The notes: generated by a model from the letters alone, not told the origin. Positions 54,342 through 63,948 are shown, counted from the first letter of the stretch. The stretch: 64,000 nucleotides of DNA from Dyadobacter psychrotolerans (GCF_004349265.1 NZ_SMFL01000015.1:62001-126000), one strand, 5' to 3'. Numbers and translations are program-made.

Positions 54342-55699
54342 ACCGAAGGAATTTTATAGAAAAGTCATCACTAGCGATAGCAGCCTTTGGAATGCCAACC
54401 ATTGTTCCGGCTTCTGTTTTTGGAAAAAATGCGCCTTCGAACAAAATTACGATTGGTATGATCGGGACGGGCAGGCAAGGTTTCGGACAGAATCTGCAGG
54501 GCTCTGATATGAAAAGTATTGGTACAAGAGTTCCCGGTTTGCTTGATGTGAATGATGCACAGGTGGTCGCCGTGAGTGATGTGGACAGCTGGCGGATGAA
54601 TAAAGCCAAAACCGTTATCGAGGCGCATTATGGTAAGAATAGTGCTAACGGAACGTACAAAGGCTGCGGTACACATACCGATTTCCGCGAAATGTTAAAC
54701 CGCAAAGATATCGATGCCATCATGATCTCAACGCCGGATTACTGGCATGTGCCGATGGGGATCATGGCTGCAAAAGCCGGCAAACATGTAAGCTGCGAAA
54801 AGCCGCTAAGTATGAGCGTACATCAGGGCAGGGAATTGGTAGATGCTTTAAAAAAATATGGCGTTGTTAACAGGACGGATAGTGAATTTCGCTCTGTACG
54901 TCCTCAAAACCATGCTGTTGAACTCGTACGGAACGGCCGGATCGGTAAGCTGCAAAAGGTTGAAGTGTCGTTTCCGTCTGATCCGACCCCGGTAGCTCCG
55001 CAGGCAGATATGCCCGTGCCGAAAGACCTTAACTACGATTTATGGCTCGGGCCGATGCCTTACGTACCGTATACAGATATGCGGGTGCACACGCCCTTCG
55101 ACATTACAAAACGTCCGAACTGGATGAGGGTTGATAATTATGCCCAGGGTATGATTGCGAACTGGGGAGCACATTATTTTGACATGGCGCAGTGGGCAAA
55201 TAACACTGAATATTCCGGTCCGGTGGAAGTAGAGGGTAAAGGTGAATTTCCAAGAAGTCTTTGGAATTCGATGATCAACTTTGCTGTCACCTACCGGTAT
55301 GCAAACGGCGTTGAACTCACCTGCGAACAAACACCAACAAGTAAACCGTCTATCAAATACACCGGAAGTGATGGCTGGATTCTGGTTGCGGATTTTCCGG
55401 GAACCATCAAGGCAAGTAATCCTCAGATACTCACTTCCAGGCCTGGGAAGGGCGAGCTGGATCTGTCGCAAACGCTTTGGGATAAAACGGATTTTATAGA
55501 AGCAGTAAAAACCAGACGTAAAACACTCGAACCGATCGAAGTTGGCCACAGAACAATCTCGATTTCACAGATCGGTCTGATTGCTTGCCAGATTGGCGAA
55601 AAGCTCAAATGGGATCCGGCAAAGGAACTGTTTGTGGGCAACAATGCTGCCAACGCATTACTGGCTTCTCCTTTGGCAAGAAAAGAGTGGATCCTTTAA
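54338..55699 (+). CDS. Gfo/Idh/MocA-family oxidoreductase with Tat signal
   Basis: 453 residues. NRRNFIEKSSLAIAAFGMPT is a twin-arginine signal for export with bound cofactor. The Rossmann motif is GMIGTGRQGFGQN, the catalytic EKP motif SCEKPLSMSVHQGRELV, and the substrate side carries WGAHYFDMAQWAN. By family, it oxidises a sugar hydroxyl, probably at C3 of a glycoside, with an NAD-type cofactor. The start overlaps the DUF1080 stop and the next gene follows 11 bases after its end. An acceptor that re-oxidises the cofactor is not seen here. Confidence 0.94.
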   Translation: MNRRNFIEKSSLAIAAFGMPTIVPASVFGKNAPSNKITIGMIGTGRQGFGQNLQGSDMKSIGTRVPGLLDVNDAQVVAVSDVDSWRMNKAKTVIEAHYGKNSANGTYKGCGTHTDFREMLNRKDIDAIMISTPDYWHVPMGIMAAKAGKHVSCEKPLSMSVHQGRELVDALKKYGVVNRTDSEFRSVRPQNHAVELVRNGRIGKLQKVEVSFPSDPTPVAPQADMPVPKDLNYDLWLGPMPYVPYTDMRVHTPFDITKRPNWMRVDNYAQGMIANWGAHYFDMAQWANNTEYSGPVEVEGKGEFPRSLWNSMINFAVTYRYANGVELTCEQTPTSKPSIKYTGSDGWILVADFPGTIKASNPQILTSRPGKGELDLSQTLWDKTDFIEAVKTRRKTLEPIEVGHRTISISQIGLIACQIGEKLKWDPAKELFVGNNAANALLASPLARKEWIL

Positions 55700-55710
55700 A
55701 TCTAAAACTT

Positions 55711-56595
55711 ATGAAAGAACTTCTGCTGTGTTTGATTTTTGTTTTTTCTGCAAAAACCGGTTTTACGCAAAAGGTAACAAACGATTTTTTTACACTGCAT
55801 AATATCATCCGGGGAGACTCGGTTTACAATACATTTGACAAACAAGTGGAACTGATTAAAAAAGCCGGTTTCGCCGGTGTTGAAATTAATCAGACTGAAA
55901 GCTTTGAAGGAATGAAAGCGGCGCTCGATAAAAACAATTTTACGGGCTCGTATTTTTATGTAAAACTCAGGCTGGACGAACCGCATGTTGACCCTAAACT
56001 TAGACTTTACATCCAGCAGCTGAAAGGAAGCAAAACCATCATCGCGCCCTTTATTTTAAATGATTCCAAAAAGTTTAAACCTTCGTCCCGTGAGGCTGAT
56101 ACGCTGGTTATAAAACTCGTCAGAGAAATTGGTGAGTGGGCGAAAGCGTCGGGTTTGCAGGTTGCTATTTATCCGCATCTTGGCTACTATGTAGAAAGGA
56201 CCGATCATGCTTTGGAACTTGTGAAAAAGATCAATCAGAAAAATGTCGGGCTTACTTTTAATCTATGTCACTGGCTGGCGACTACTACGGCTGAGGAACG
56301 TTCTGATTTGAATCCTCACCTCAATGAACTTAAACCTTATCTGAAAATGATAACTATTTCAGGGGCAAATGACGTTTTTAGCCAGCAAAAAAATGTGTGG
56401 GAGGATTATATTCTTCCGCTTGGGAAAGGAAGTTTTGATACTTACGGGATGGTTAAATATTTGGTGAAGGATCTTGGTTTTAAAGCGCCGATTGGTGTGC
56501 AGTGTTATAACATCAAAGGTGACAAACCGGAGCTGATAAAAATAACAACTGCTGCCTGGAAGGATTACAAGGTAAGAATCGAAACCGGCAAATGA
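55711..56595 (+). CDS. Exported sugar phosphate isomerase/epimerase-like protein
   Basis: 294 residues from ATG 55711; a longer frame from 55585 is not supported. The signal peptide is LLLCLIFVFSAKTGFTQ. The xylose-isomerase-like TIM barrel shows KKAGFAGVEINQTESFE, VAIYPHLGYYVERTDHALEL and NVGLTFNLCHWLAT. Its metal ligands (Glu, Asp, His) are less complete than in cytoplasmic members. In DUF1080/Gfo/Idh clusters such proteins act as lyases or hydratases of keto-sugars. The stop overlaps the MFS start by 4 bases. Confidence 0.87.
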   Translation: MKELLLCLIFVFSAKTGFTQKVTNDFFTLHNIIRGDSVYNTFDKQVELIKKAGFAGVEINQTESFEGMKAALDKNNFTGSYFYVKLRLDEPHVDPKLRLYIQQLKGSKTIIAPFILNDSKKFKPSSREADTLVIKLVREIGEWAKASGLQVAIYPHLGYYVERTDHALELVKKINQKNVGLTFNLCHWLATTTAEERSDLNPHLNELKPYLKMITISGANDVFSQQKNVWEDYILPLGKGSFDTYGMVKYLVKDLGFKAPIGVQCYNIKGDKPELIKITTAAWKDYKVRIETGK

Positions 56596-57878
56596 ATCTG
56601 GTCACCGAACTTCCGCAAGCCGTTTCCGGTCAAAAACCTTCGTCCATGCGATGGTATATTTGTGCCTTGCTGTTTTTTGCAACGACAATCAATTACATCG
56701 ACCGGCAGGTTCTGGCCATTCTCGCCCCGCAGCTGCAAACAGAAATTGGCTGGTCGGAAATTGAATATGGTTACATCGTTACGGCTTTCCAGTTTTCCTA
56801 CGCGATTGGCCTTCTGCTTGCGGGCAAACTAATCGACTTTCTTGGCACAAAAAAAGGATATATAATTTCCATTATTATCTGGTCTTTTGCGGCCATATCA
56901 CATGCCTTTGCCGGTTCTGCTTCCGGCTTTGGTGTAGCAAGACTGACTTTGGGGATTGGAGAATCAGGCAATTTTCCGGCAGCGATTAAAACGATTTCAG
57001 AATGGTTTCCCAGAAAGGAGCGTGCACTGGCAACAGGTATTTTTAATTCAGGTTCCAATATCGGAGCCATTGTTGCACCGCTTTTGGTGCCGGTTATCGC
57101 GCTAAACTATGGCTGGCAGTGGGCATTTATAGCTACGGGAATGCTGGGTTTTATCTGGCTTTTGTTTTGGTTGAAGATGATGAAAAAACCAGCTTTACAT
57201 GCACAGGTAAATGCCTCTGAACTTGCGCTAATCGAATCGGATCATGACTTTGATTCAGGACAGCCGTTGTCGATCCGGCAAATTATCAGCACCAGGAAGG
57301 TTTGGGCAATTGCAATCGGTAAATTTCTGACCGACCCGATCTGGTGGTTTTTTCTTTATTGGCTGCCCAAATATCTGCACACGACCTATGGACTGGAACT
57401 GAATAAAATAGGACTTCCGCTAATTACTGCTTATCTGATCGCCGATGTCGGCAGCATCGGTGGGGGCTGGGTTTCTTCGAAGTTTCTGAAAATGGGCTGG
57501 TCAGTAAATGCTTCCAGAAAGACGACGTTACTGATTTGTGCAGTGCTGGTAATACCCATTTATTTTGTTTCGGGTATTTCCCAGCTGTGGCCGGCAGTTT
57601 TGTTGATCGGGCTCGGCATGGCAGCACACACGGGCTGGTCTGCAAACATGTACACGCTCGCCACGGATTTTTTTTCAAAAAGGGATGTAGGTACAGTTGT
57701 AGGATTTATCGGTATGTCGGGTGCTGTTGGTGGTATGCTGATGGCCTCTGCAACCGGACATTTGCTTGAAGCCACGGGAAGTTATAAAAGCGTTTTTGTA
57801 ATTGCAGCTTCCACATACAGTCTCGCCCTTTTAATTATTCATTTACTGGTTCCTGATATCGATTCTGTTAAATCTTAA
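56592..57878 (+). CDS. MFS transporter, hexuronate (ExuT) type
   Basis: 428 residues, 12 predicted helices. The start shows TTINYIDRQVLAILAPQLQ, typical of the anion/cation symporter (ExuT/GudP) branch, followed by AGKLIDFLGTKKGYI and GIGESGNFPAAIKTISEWFP. It probably imports a sugar acid or keto-sugar made in the periplasm by the three genes before it, driven by protons. It overlaps the upstream gene by 4 bases and PhyH starts 10 bases after its end. Confidence 0.93.
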   Translation: MNLVTELPQAVSGQKPSSMRWYICALLFFATTINYIDRQVLAILAPQLQTEIGWSEIEYGYIVTAFQFSYAIGLLLAGKLIDFLGTKKGYIISIIIWSFAAISHAFAGSASGFGVARLTLGIGESGNFPAAIKTISEWFPRKERALATGIFNSGSNIGAIVAPLLVPVIALNYGWQWAFIATGMLGFIWLLFWLKMMKKPALHAQVNASELALIESDHDFDSGQPLSIRQIISTRKVWAIAIGKFLTDPIWWFFLYWLPKYLHTTYGLELNKIGLPLITAYLIADVGSIGGGWVSSKFLKMGWSVNASRKTTLLICAVLVIPIYFVSGISQLWPAVLLIGLGMAAHTGWSANMYTLATDFFSKRDVGTVVGFIGMSGAVGGMLMASATGHLLEATGSYKSVFVIAASTYSLALLIIHLLVPDIDSVKS

Positions 57879-57888
57879 TAAAGAAAAA

Positions 57889-58677
57889 ATGAAATTTACG
57901 AAGGAAGACCTTGATACCTACCACCGCGACGGCTACGTGGTGATCCGTAATTTTTTTAGCAAAGAAGAAGTAGATCTGCTTTATAAAATTGCAACGGAAG
58001 ATGATGTCATGAGTACCAAAAGTTATGACCGTACCGATGCATCCGGCCTCAAAACGAAACTCGCTTTGTGGTATGCACTCGATGAAAGTTTGTACAGTAA
58101 GTTCGCTCGCTCAGAGCGGATAGTTGAGGCAGTTGAACAGATACTTGGTGGTAAGGCGGCACACTATCATTCCAAACTAATGCAAAAAGAACCCCGCAAG
58201 GGCGGAGCCTGGGAATGGCATCAGGATTATGGTTATTGGTATAAAAACAATGGTTTTTTGCTTCCCGAAATGCTTAGTGCTCTGACGGCTTTGACCCCTG
58301 CAACAAAAGAAAATGGTTGTATGCAAATGATAAAAGGTTCGCACAGGATGGGCAGGGTAGAGCATGGTTTTGCTGGCGAACAGGTTGGCGCGGATATGGA
58401 AAAAGTCAATGAGGCCCTGAAAATTATGGAGCTCGAATATCTGGAGATGGATGCAGGAGATACAGCTTTTTTTCATTGCAATACCTTACACGCTTCGGCG
58501 GCAAACTTGTCTGAAAAACCACGATGGTCTATTATTACAGCCTACAATCTGGCAAGCAATAAGCCGTACAAAGATGTTCACGTAAGCAGTTACAAGCCGA
58601 TAGAGCCATTTAAAGGGGATTTGTTAAAAGAAGAAGTGCTGAGTATTTCCGATGATGCAGATTTTCTTGTGAAGTAA
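57889..58677 (+). CDS. Phytanoyl-CoA dioxygenase (PhyH) family protein
   Basis: 262 residues, cytoplasmic. The Fe(II)/2-oxoglutarate site is seen as EWHQDYGYWYKN (His and Asp) and NTLHASAANLSEKPRW (second His, then Arg). It should hydroxylate a small substrate using oxygen and 2-oxoglutarate. Placed between a sugar importer and an isomerase, it may hydroxylate or demethylate an imported sugar derivative, or trim a side group. That is inference; the family is broad. Confidence 0.92.
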   Translation: MKFTKEDLDTYHRDGYVVIRNFFSKEEVDLLYKIATEDDVMSTKSYDRTDASGLKTKLALWYALDESLYSKFARSERIVEAVEQILGGKAAHYHSKLMQKEPRKGGAWEWHQDYGYWYKNNGFLLPEMLSALTALTPATKENGCMQMIKGSHRMGRVEHGFAGEQVGADMEKVNEALKIMELEYLEMDAGDTAFFHCNTLHASAANLSEKPRWSIITAYNLASNKPYKDVHVSSYKPIEPFKGDLLKEEVLSISDDADFLVK

Positions 58678-58727
58678 ATCCGGTTCCGATTCTACTTTAT
58701 AAAATACTGTACGATTATCAACGATTT

Positions 58728-59537
58728 ATGAACATCCGATTTTATGCTCCGCATTGGGGTAACCTGCTGCCTTTTGATACTTTTTGTAAAAATGTAAAGT
58801 CTGCTGGGTATGATGGTGTGGAACTGGCATTTTCTTTTGACCAAATGGAAAAACAGGAAATACTCGATACACTTAAAAATTACGACCTGGATTTTGTAGC
58901 ACAATATTATCAGTCATTTGAAAAGAACCTGGATGAACATGCCGGTAATTATGAGAAACATCTCCGGAATCTGATTGAAGTAAATCCTGCATTTATCAAT
59001 TGCCAGACAGGGAAGGATTATTACTCTTTTGACCAAAATAAGCGTCTTTTTGATCTGGCAGCAAGGCTTTCTCAGGAATCGGGTATAAAGATTATTCACG
59101 AAACACATCGAGGTAAAAGTCTTTACGCGGCAAATATTACATTTCAATATCTGACCCAACTGGCCGATACGCGGATTACGCTGGACATTTCACACTGGTG
59201 TAATGTTCACGAATCGCTTCTGGCCGATCAGCAGGAGGAAGTAACTTTAGCCATTGCCCATACCGATCACATTCACAGCCGCGTTGGTCATCCAGAAGGC
59301 CCGCAGGTGAATGATCCCAGAGCACCGGAATGGGAGGAGGTACTGCAAACTCATTTAGGCTGGTGGGACAAAGTTGTGGAAACGCATCGGAAGAACGGAA
59401 CTTCACCAACCGTAACCACAGAATTTGGCCCGGCAACATACATGCCCGTGATGCCATACACACAGCTGCCGCTGGGAAATCAGTGGGAAATTAATGTTTA
59501 TATGATGAATTTGTTAAAAAAGAGATACACGGAATAA
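58728..59537 (+). CDS. Cytoplasmic sugar phosphate isomerase/epimerase-like protein
   Basis: 269 residues with no signal. TIM barrel with KSAGYDGVELAFSFDQ, IKIIHETHRGKSLYAAN, RITLDISHWCNVHESL, HIHSRVGHPEGPQVNDP and VTTEFGPATYMP; the Glu/Asp/His/Glu metal ligands of the family are all visible. It probably isomerises or cleaves the imported sugar. Last gene of the operon. An inverted repeat begins 4 bases after its stop. Confidence 0.9.
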   Translation: MNIRFYAPHWGNLLPFDTFCKNVKSAGYDGVELAFSFDQMEKQEILDTLKNYDLDFVAQYYQSFEKNLDEHAGNYEKHLRNLIEVNPAFINCQTGKDYYSFDQNKRLFDLAARLSQESGIKIIHETHRGKSLYAANITFQYLTQLADTRITLDISHWCNVHESLLADQQEEVTLAIAHTDHIHSRVGHPEGPQVNDPRAPEWEEVLQTHLGWWDKVVETHRKNGTSPTVTTEFGPATYMPVMPYTQLPLGNQWEINVYMMNLLKKRYTE

Positions 59538-59540
59538 AGT

Positions 59541-59604
59541 TTTGCCACGGATGGAAATTTAACCAGCTAATAACATTGGTGAAAATTCGTGCATCCGTGG
59601 CAAA
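59541..59604. repeat. Inverted repeat, possibly a REP-like element
   Basis: TTTGCCACGGATG and CATCCGTGGCAAA form perfect 13-base arms with a 38-base centre between the convergent operon end and the phytase gene. It may terminate both. A further GTGGCAAAAAA copy lies just after the right arm. Confidence 0.6.
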
Positions 59605-59625
59605 GAAATTATTGTGGCAAAAAAG

Positions 59626-60684
59626 TTATTTGCCTTCTCCAAAAATATCCTCCCAACGATAATAGTGAAATACTTTTCCCTCCGACATCACAACAAACAA
59701 TCCCTTCTGAAACTGTGCATTGAGCGGAAGACTGGTAACGTCTGACCCGTCGCTTTTCAATGCTGAAACTTTTACTATTTTGATCAGTTGATGATCATGT
59801 AAGTTGTCGGCGGTACCTTCCCGATTGAAAATGTGGAACTTGCCGGCTCCCTGATCCGAAACGAGAATGTATCCTGATTTCTCTCCGGTTTTATAAATCG
59901 AGATGCCTTCATTGTCTTCGGTAAAACCTTTGTTGGCTATCAATGCAAGTTCGGAGCCGCTGCTGTCGGGATCAGCAAAATATTTACGGACGCCAACCTG
60001 TTCGTCTGAATAAAAAATGTAGCCGTTTTCATTGTCAGCCGCAATGGATTCAATTTCCTTTTTGCCACTATACTTTCCGAATTTGCGGACGACCTCCCCG
60101 GTAACATTTCCTTTTCCGTCATCAGCCAGTTTATATTGCCAGAGGTATCCGTCAGCAGGACCGGTTTTACGGCCAACAATTGCGAAAATTGCTTTATCCG
60201 ATGGTCGTGTGTAAAGCGAAATACCCATGGGGTCCTGAGTTGTTTCGCCTTTAAAAACTTCGATGCCGCCGTTGTCAATTGCCTTCATATCCGGCAAACT
60301 GTAAATGCGGATTTTATTGGCTTCCCGTTCAGTAACTACTGCTATGTCTGTTGGTTTTCCATTAAGTACCAGTCCGTAAGCAATGTCAACATTATTGGGG
60401 CGTTTGAGATTTCTTACGACTTTATCCTGAATAATTTTGCCTTGCAAATCAAACACATAAAGTGCCCCGTCCTGGTCTTTGTCTGTTCCGATAATCAGAC
60501 TTTTGGATGCATCGGCCGGGTTGATCCAGATCGCAGGATCGTCCGTGTCATGTTTAACAGGTTCAGTGATGACTACCGGTTTAATCGCTGACGGATCTGG
60601 GGTTGTTTTTAGTGCTTTTTTTGTGCAGGAGGAAAAGGAAAATACAATGGCTAAAAACAGACAGGAAACTATATTTTTATTCAT
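59626..60684 (-). CDS. Beta-propeller phytase, lipoprotein
   Basis: 352 residues. A lipoprotein signal has Cys in FSFSSCTKKA. The phytase propeller shows DTDDPAIWINPADASKSLII, RPNNVDIAYG, GRKTGPADGYLWQYKLADD and EIESIAADNENGYIFYSDEQ, with many Asp residues that bind Ca2+ and phosphate. It removes phosphate from inositol hexakisphosphate outside the cytoplasm. It follows a TonB receptor gene 73 bases upstream in the same direction, with a hairpin between, suggesting a phytate-uptake operon. Confidence 0.93.
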   Translation of the reverse strand: MNKNIVSCLFLAIVFSFSSCTKKALKTTPDPSAIKPVVITEPVKHDTDDPAIWINPADASKSLIIGTDKDQDGALYVFDLQGKIIQDKVVRNLKRPNNVDIAYGLVLNGKPTDIAVVTEREANKIRIYSLPDMKAIDNGGIEVFKGETTQDPMGISLYTRPSDKAIFAIVGRKTGPADGYLWQYKLADDGKGNVTGEVVRKFGKYSGKKEIESIAADNENGYIFYSDEQVGVRKYFADPDSSGSELALIANKGFTEDNEGISIYKTGEKSGYILVSDQGAGKFHIFNREGTADNLHDHQLIKIVKVSALKSDGSDVTSLPLNAQFQKGLFVVMSEGKVFHYYRWEDIFGEGK

Positions 60685-60708
60685 TTTAATAAATTTTTAT
60701 TTAAAAAA

Positions 60709-60736
60709 CATGAGCCCGGCCGCGGCCAGGCTCATG
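60709..60736 (-). terminator. Hairpin between receptor and phytase genes
   Basis: CATGAGCC and GGCTCATG pair over 8 bases around a GC-rich 12-base centre, followed on the minus strand by an A/T-rich run. It may reduce read-through so the phytase is made less than the receptor. Confidence 0.6.
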
Positions 60737-60757
60737 TCACATTTGAGAACAAAGGTA

Positions 60758-63592
60758 TTATTTGGTAAGGTCAAATTTTAATCCAAGGTTAAATCTCGGG
60801 CGGTAGTATTCAGCCTGTACTGTCCGTGAGGAAATGCTTTGGTAATAACGCAACGGCTGGTTGGTCAAATTGTTTGCTTCTGCAAATACGCGCAGATTTT
60901 TGGTGATTTTGTATGCCGCGTTTGCATCCAGGAAAAACTGCTTGTCGTAATAAATATCATCAAAATCACTTCCGCCAAGTGCATCAAGGTAAGCAGCGGT
61001 GTAATTGGCTGACAGCCTTGCGGAAAAACGTTTATCTTCCCACGATAACGATGCATTGAACATGTGTGGCGCAGTTCCCGGCAAAGTAACATCACTTCTT
61101 ACATCACCATCTTCATTGTAAACACCATTGGCAAAGGATTTCGTAAACGTGTAATTTGTGTAAATTCCAAAGTTTTTAAGAAAACCCGGAAGGAAATCAA
61201 GCTGGCGCTGGAAAGCTACTTCAAAGCCAAAAACATTTACACTTTCGCCGTTTCTCGACTGGAAAAAATCCCATTGTTCGCCAGCTGCAACCGGATTGGC
61301 TGTGTTTGGAAAATCGGCAGCAAAGTCTGCGGAGCCATACTGCTGATTACGATATGTGTAGATAAAGTTTTTCAGGTTTTTGTAAAATGCGCCACCCGAA
61401 ATCAAACCTACTGATTCAAAATAGTTTTCGGCCATTAAATCGAAGTTATAGGAGTAGGTCGCTTTCAAATCAGGATTACCCGCCCGGATTTCCCTGTCGC
61501 CCGGAATCGTGCTGATGTAGGGAGCCAGCGCGTAGTAATTAGGCCGTGCAAGTGCGGTGGTTGCTGCTGCCCGCAATATCAGATTTTCGGTCGCATTGTA
61601 TTTAAATGAAAGGTTTGGCATTACGTTCAGATAATTATTTTTCACTGTACGCTGTCCTGTCAGTTCCTCCTCATCTTCAATCAGGTTTCCGGTGTAATCA
61701 ATAGAAGTATTTTCTAATCTTGCCCCCAGAATCATCGATATTTTTTCATTCAAATCCTGATCCCAGCGAACATAACCTGCAACGATGTTTTCCTTCGCAT
61801 TGTAATTCACGCCTAAAAACTCACTCGGAACAGTAGCGGACTCAAAAATCGAAGTGTTGCTCAGGTTTAAACCGCCCAGGAATTTGTTGCTGGCAAACAA
61901 TCCCGGAACCAGGTGAGATCCTGCCTGGAAATTTCCATCGTTCCAGTTAACAGTCGGATTCGTTCCCAAAGTTGCGAAGTCATCTTCGTTAACCGGGGAA
62001 TATTCATAAAAGATATTATCACGGTCTTTCGTTTTTAATCTCAAACGACCACCCACACGAATTCTGCCCTTCTGATCGGCAATAACCGAAAACGGAAAAC
62101 GTACATTTACTTTAGCGCCAAATTCCGTTTCTTTTGTAAAATCATGATTTTCACTGATTTCGTTCAGTCCTATGGAAGAAGCATCCAGACTTGCTGCTGT
62201 GAACATCGGCGAGCGGCTGTCACCATTGTAAGTCAAGGCATTTCCGCTTTTTCGAAAATCAATGTAACGTTCATTTGGGCGATCCTCACTAGCCGTTGAA
62301 TAACTTACCGACCAGTCCAAATCCACCTTTGGGCCGAGCAAATGGTCGCCTTTCACGGAGTAGTTCTGCACCCGCTGATCTTCCAAACGTGTGTTTTTGT
62401 TGCGGCTGTTGTCAATTCCACCTTTTGTCTGGCGTCCGATTCGTCCTTCAAAGCCGGTTATTTTGTCATTGTTGTCATACACCGGTTCAATGTTATCTAT
62501 GCGTAAACGGTAACGGTTTTCACGGTCGTCACGCCAGTTGTACATCGCGTTGGCAGTGATCGTGTGATTTTGACCTAACTTAAAATCAAATGCTGCGGAT
62601 AAACTTCTTCTGATACGCTGCACATCATATTTACGAACATCGCTTTCATTGATATATACATTCCCGAAATCATCTTTTGCCCAGGAAGCTTCGACGTCAT
62701 CCGACCCATATGAATTGTTGTTATAAGACCCGCCAAGTACCATCCCGATGGAGTTTTTTGCAAATCTGTTGGCATATAAAAATCCACCGGTGTACAAAGC
62801 TTTTCCACGAATCGGGTTAAAACCACTGGACAGCGTAGCCGAGATCCGCTGACCATTCGGTGCTGCCCTCGTCACCAGATTTACCGAACCACCAATTGCA
62901 TCTGCGTCCATATCCGGGGTTAAAGTTTTGTTTACCTCAATAGTGGAAATCATATCAGACGGAATTAAATCCATCTGCACACGGCGGTTGTCACCTTCCG
63001 CTGACGGTATCCGGTCGCCGTTCATGGTAACTGAGTTAAGTTCAGGTGCTAGTCCACGGATGATGATATTACGAGCTTCTCCCTGGTCATTTTGCATCGT
63101 GATACCAGGAACCCGTTTAAGTGCATCGCCAATATTAGCATCCGGAAAACGACCCACCTGATCGGAAGAAATGATGTTGCTGATGTTTTCGTTGTTACGC
63201 TGCTGGTTGAGCGCTTTGGCCTGTCCTTTCAAACGGTCACCCATCACCACTACCTCGTTCATGTTCAGGCTGCCTTCTTTCATGATCATTTCAACCGAAA
63301 TAACCTGGCCTGCCTGTACGGTCACTTCCTGTGAAAAATTCTGGTAGCCGATATAAGTTGCTTCCAGTTTATAAGTTCCTGCGGGAACGTTGAGGAGTTC
63401 AAATTTTCCGCGTACATCCGAAATGGTATATTGATTTCCCGGCGTGAGTTTAAGTGTCGCACCCGGGAGGGACAACTTCTGTGCATCCATGATATTCCCC
63501 GTTATCAGCCCTTTTTGGGCAAAGGAAAAGGTCACAAAAAGTAAAAAACAAAAGGTAAAAAAGATTTTCCTGTTAGATGTAGATGTGTTCAT
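60758..63592 (-). CDS. TonB-dependent receptor
   Basis: 944 residues from ATG 63592 (TTG 63616 is less likely). The signal peptide is IFFTFCFLLFVTFSFAQ. A carboxypeptidase-like regulatory domain (GLITGNIMDAQKLSLPGATL, VPAGTYKLEATYIGYQNFSQ) comes before the plug (RFPDANIGDALKRVPGITM; RNIIIRGLAPELNSVTMNG) and a beta barrel. No SusD gene is adjacent, so it is not a SusC pair. Paired with a phytase, it probably imports an inositol phosphate or a phosphate-linked compound. The chain ends LGLKFDLTK, not in the Phe usual for such barrels. Confidence 0.93.
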   Translation of the reverse strand: MNTSTSNRKIFFTFCFLLFVTFSFAQKGLITGNIMDAQKLSLPGATLKLTPGNQYTISDVRGKFELLNVPAGTYKLEATYIGYQNFSQEVTVQAGQVISVEMIMKEGSLNMNEVVVMGDRLKGQAKALNQQRNNENISNIISSDQVGRFPDANIGDALKRVPGITMQNDQGEARNIIIRGLAPELNSVTMNGDRIPSAEGDNRRVQMDLIPSDMISTIEVNKTLTPDMDADAIGGSVNLVTRAAPNGQRISATLSSGFNPIRGKALYTGGFLYANRFAKNSIGMVLGGSYNNNSYGSDDVEASWAKDDFGNVYINESDVRKYDVQRIRRSLSAAFDFKLGQNHTITANAMYNWRDDRENRYRLRIDNIEPVYDNNDKITGFEGRIGRQTKGGIDNSRNKNTRLEDQRVQNYSVKGDHLLGPKVDLDWSVSYSTASEDRPNERYIDFRKSGNALTYNGDSRSPMFTAASLDASSIGLNEISENHDFTKETEFGAKVNVRFPFSVIADQKGRIRVGGRLRLKTKDRDNIFYEYSPVNEDDFATLGTNPTVNWNDGNFQAGSHLVPGLFASNKFLGGLNLSNTSIFESATVPSEFLGVNYNAKENIVAGYVRWDQDLNEKISMILGARLENTSIDYTGNLIEDEEELTGQRTVKNNYLNVMPNLSFKYNATENLILRAAATTALARPNYYALAPYISTIPGDREIRAGNPDLKATYSYNFDLMAENYFESVGLISGGAFYKNLKNFIYTYRNQQYGSADFAADFPNTANPVAAGEQWDFFQSRNGESVNVFGFEVAFQRQLDFLPGFLKNFGIYTNYTFTKSFANGVYNEDGDVRSDVTLPGTAPHMFNASLSWEDKRFSARLSANYTAAYLDALGGSDFDDIYYDKQFFLDANAAYKITKNLRVFAEANNLTNQPLRYYQSISSRTVQAEYYRPRFNLGLKFDLTK

Positions 63593-63948
63593 AAAGCTGA
63601 TTTTATTCAGCTGCAAAGGTCACCTCGCCGTGTTAAGCTTATGTTTCTTTTGTGTTATCAAATTGTTATGATGAAAGAATTGTCGATTTATTTATTTGAT
63701 AATGAGCTTGTTGCAATTTTTGCTTTAAGGTTTATGTGGACTTGTCTGATGGAAATCTTTCTTTGTTTATTTAAATTATAAGTATTAAAGTTCAAACGAA
63801 AAGTGGCATACTTAGTAAAAACAGACATTCCGGATGCTAAAATTGGTTCTGAGTAATGCGGGTTTAAAAGTACTGGCCTGCATTTTGCGCTATGGACTTG
63901 ATAAGGTTAATAACATCGATACATACGACATTCTGAAAATCAATTTTT
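63593..63948. other. Divergent promoter region
   Basis: About 356 bases, AT-rich, with no gene. It should hold promoters for the receptor gene (minus) and the NAD(P)-binding gene (plus). No clear TAnnTTTG element is visible. Confidence 0.4.

Noticed and set aside
55585..55710. Longer start for the exported isomerase
   Set aside because: It would overlap the Gfo/Idh gene by over 100 bases in another frame and hide a clear signal peptide starting at 55711.
53610..59537. Calling the six-gene operon a classical polysaccharide utilization locus
   Set aside because: It has no SusC/SusD pair or sensor of its own; the only SusD in the window is at the far left edge.
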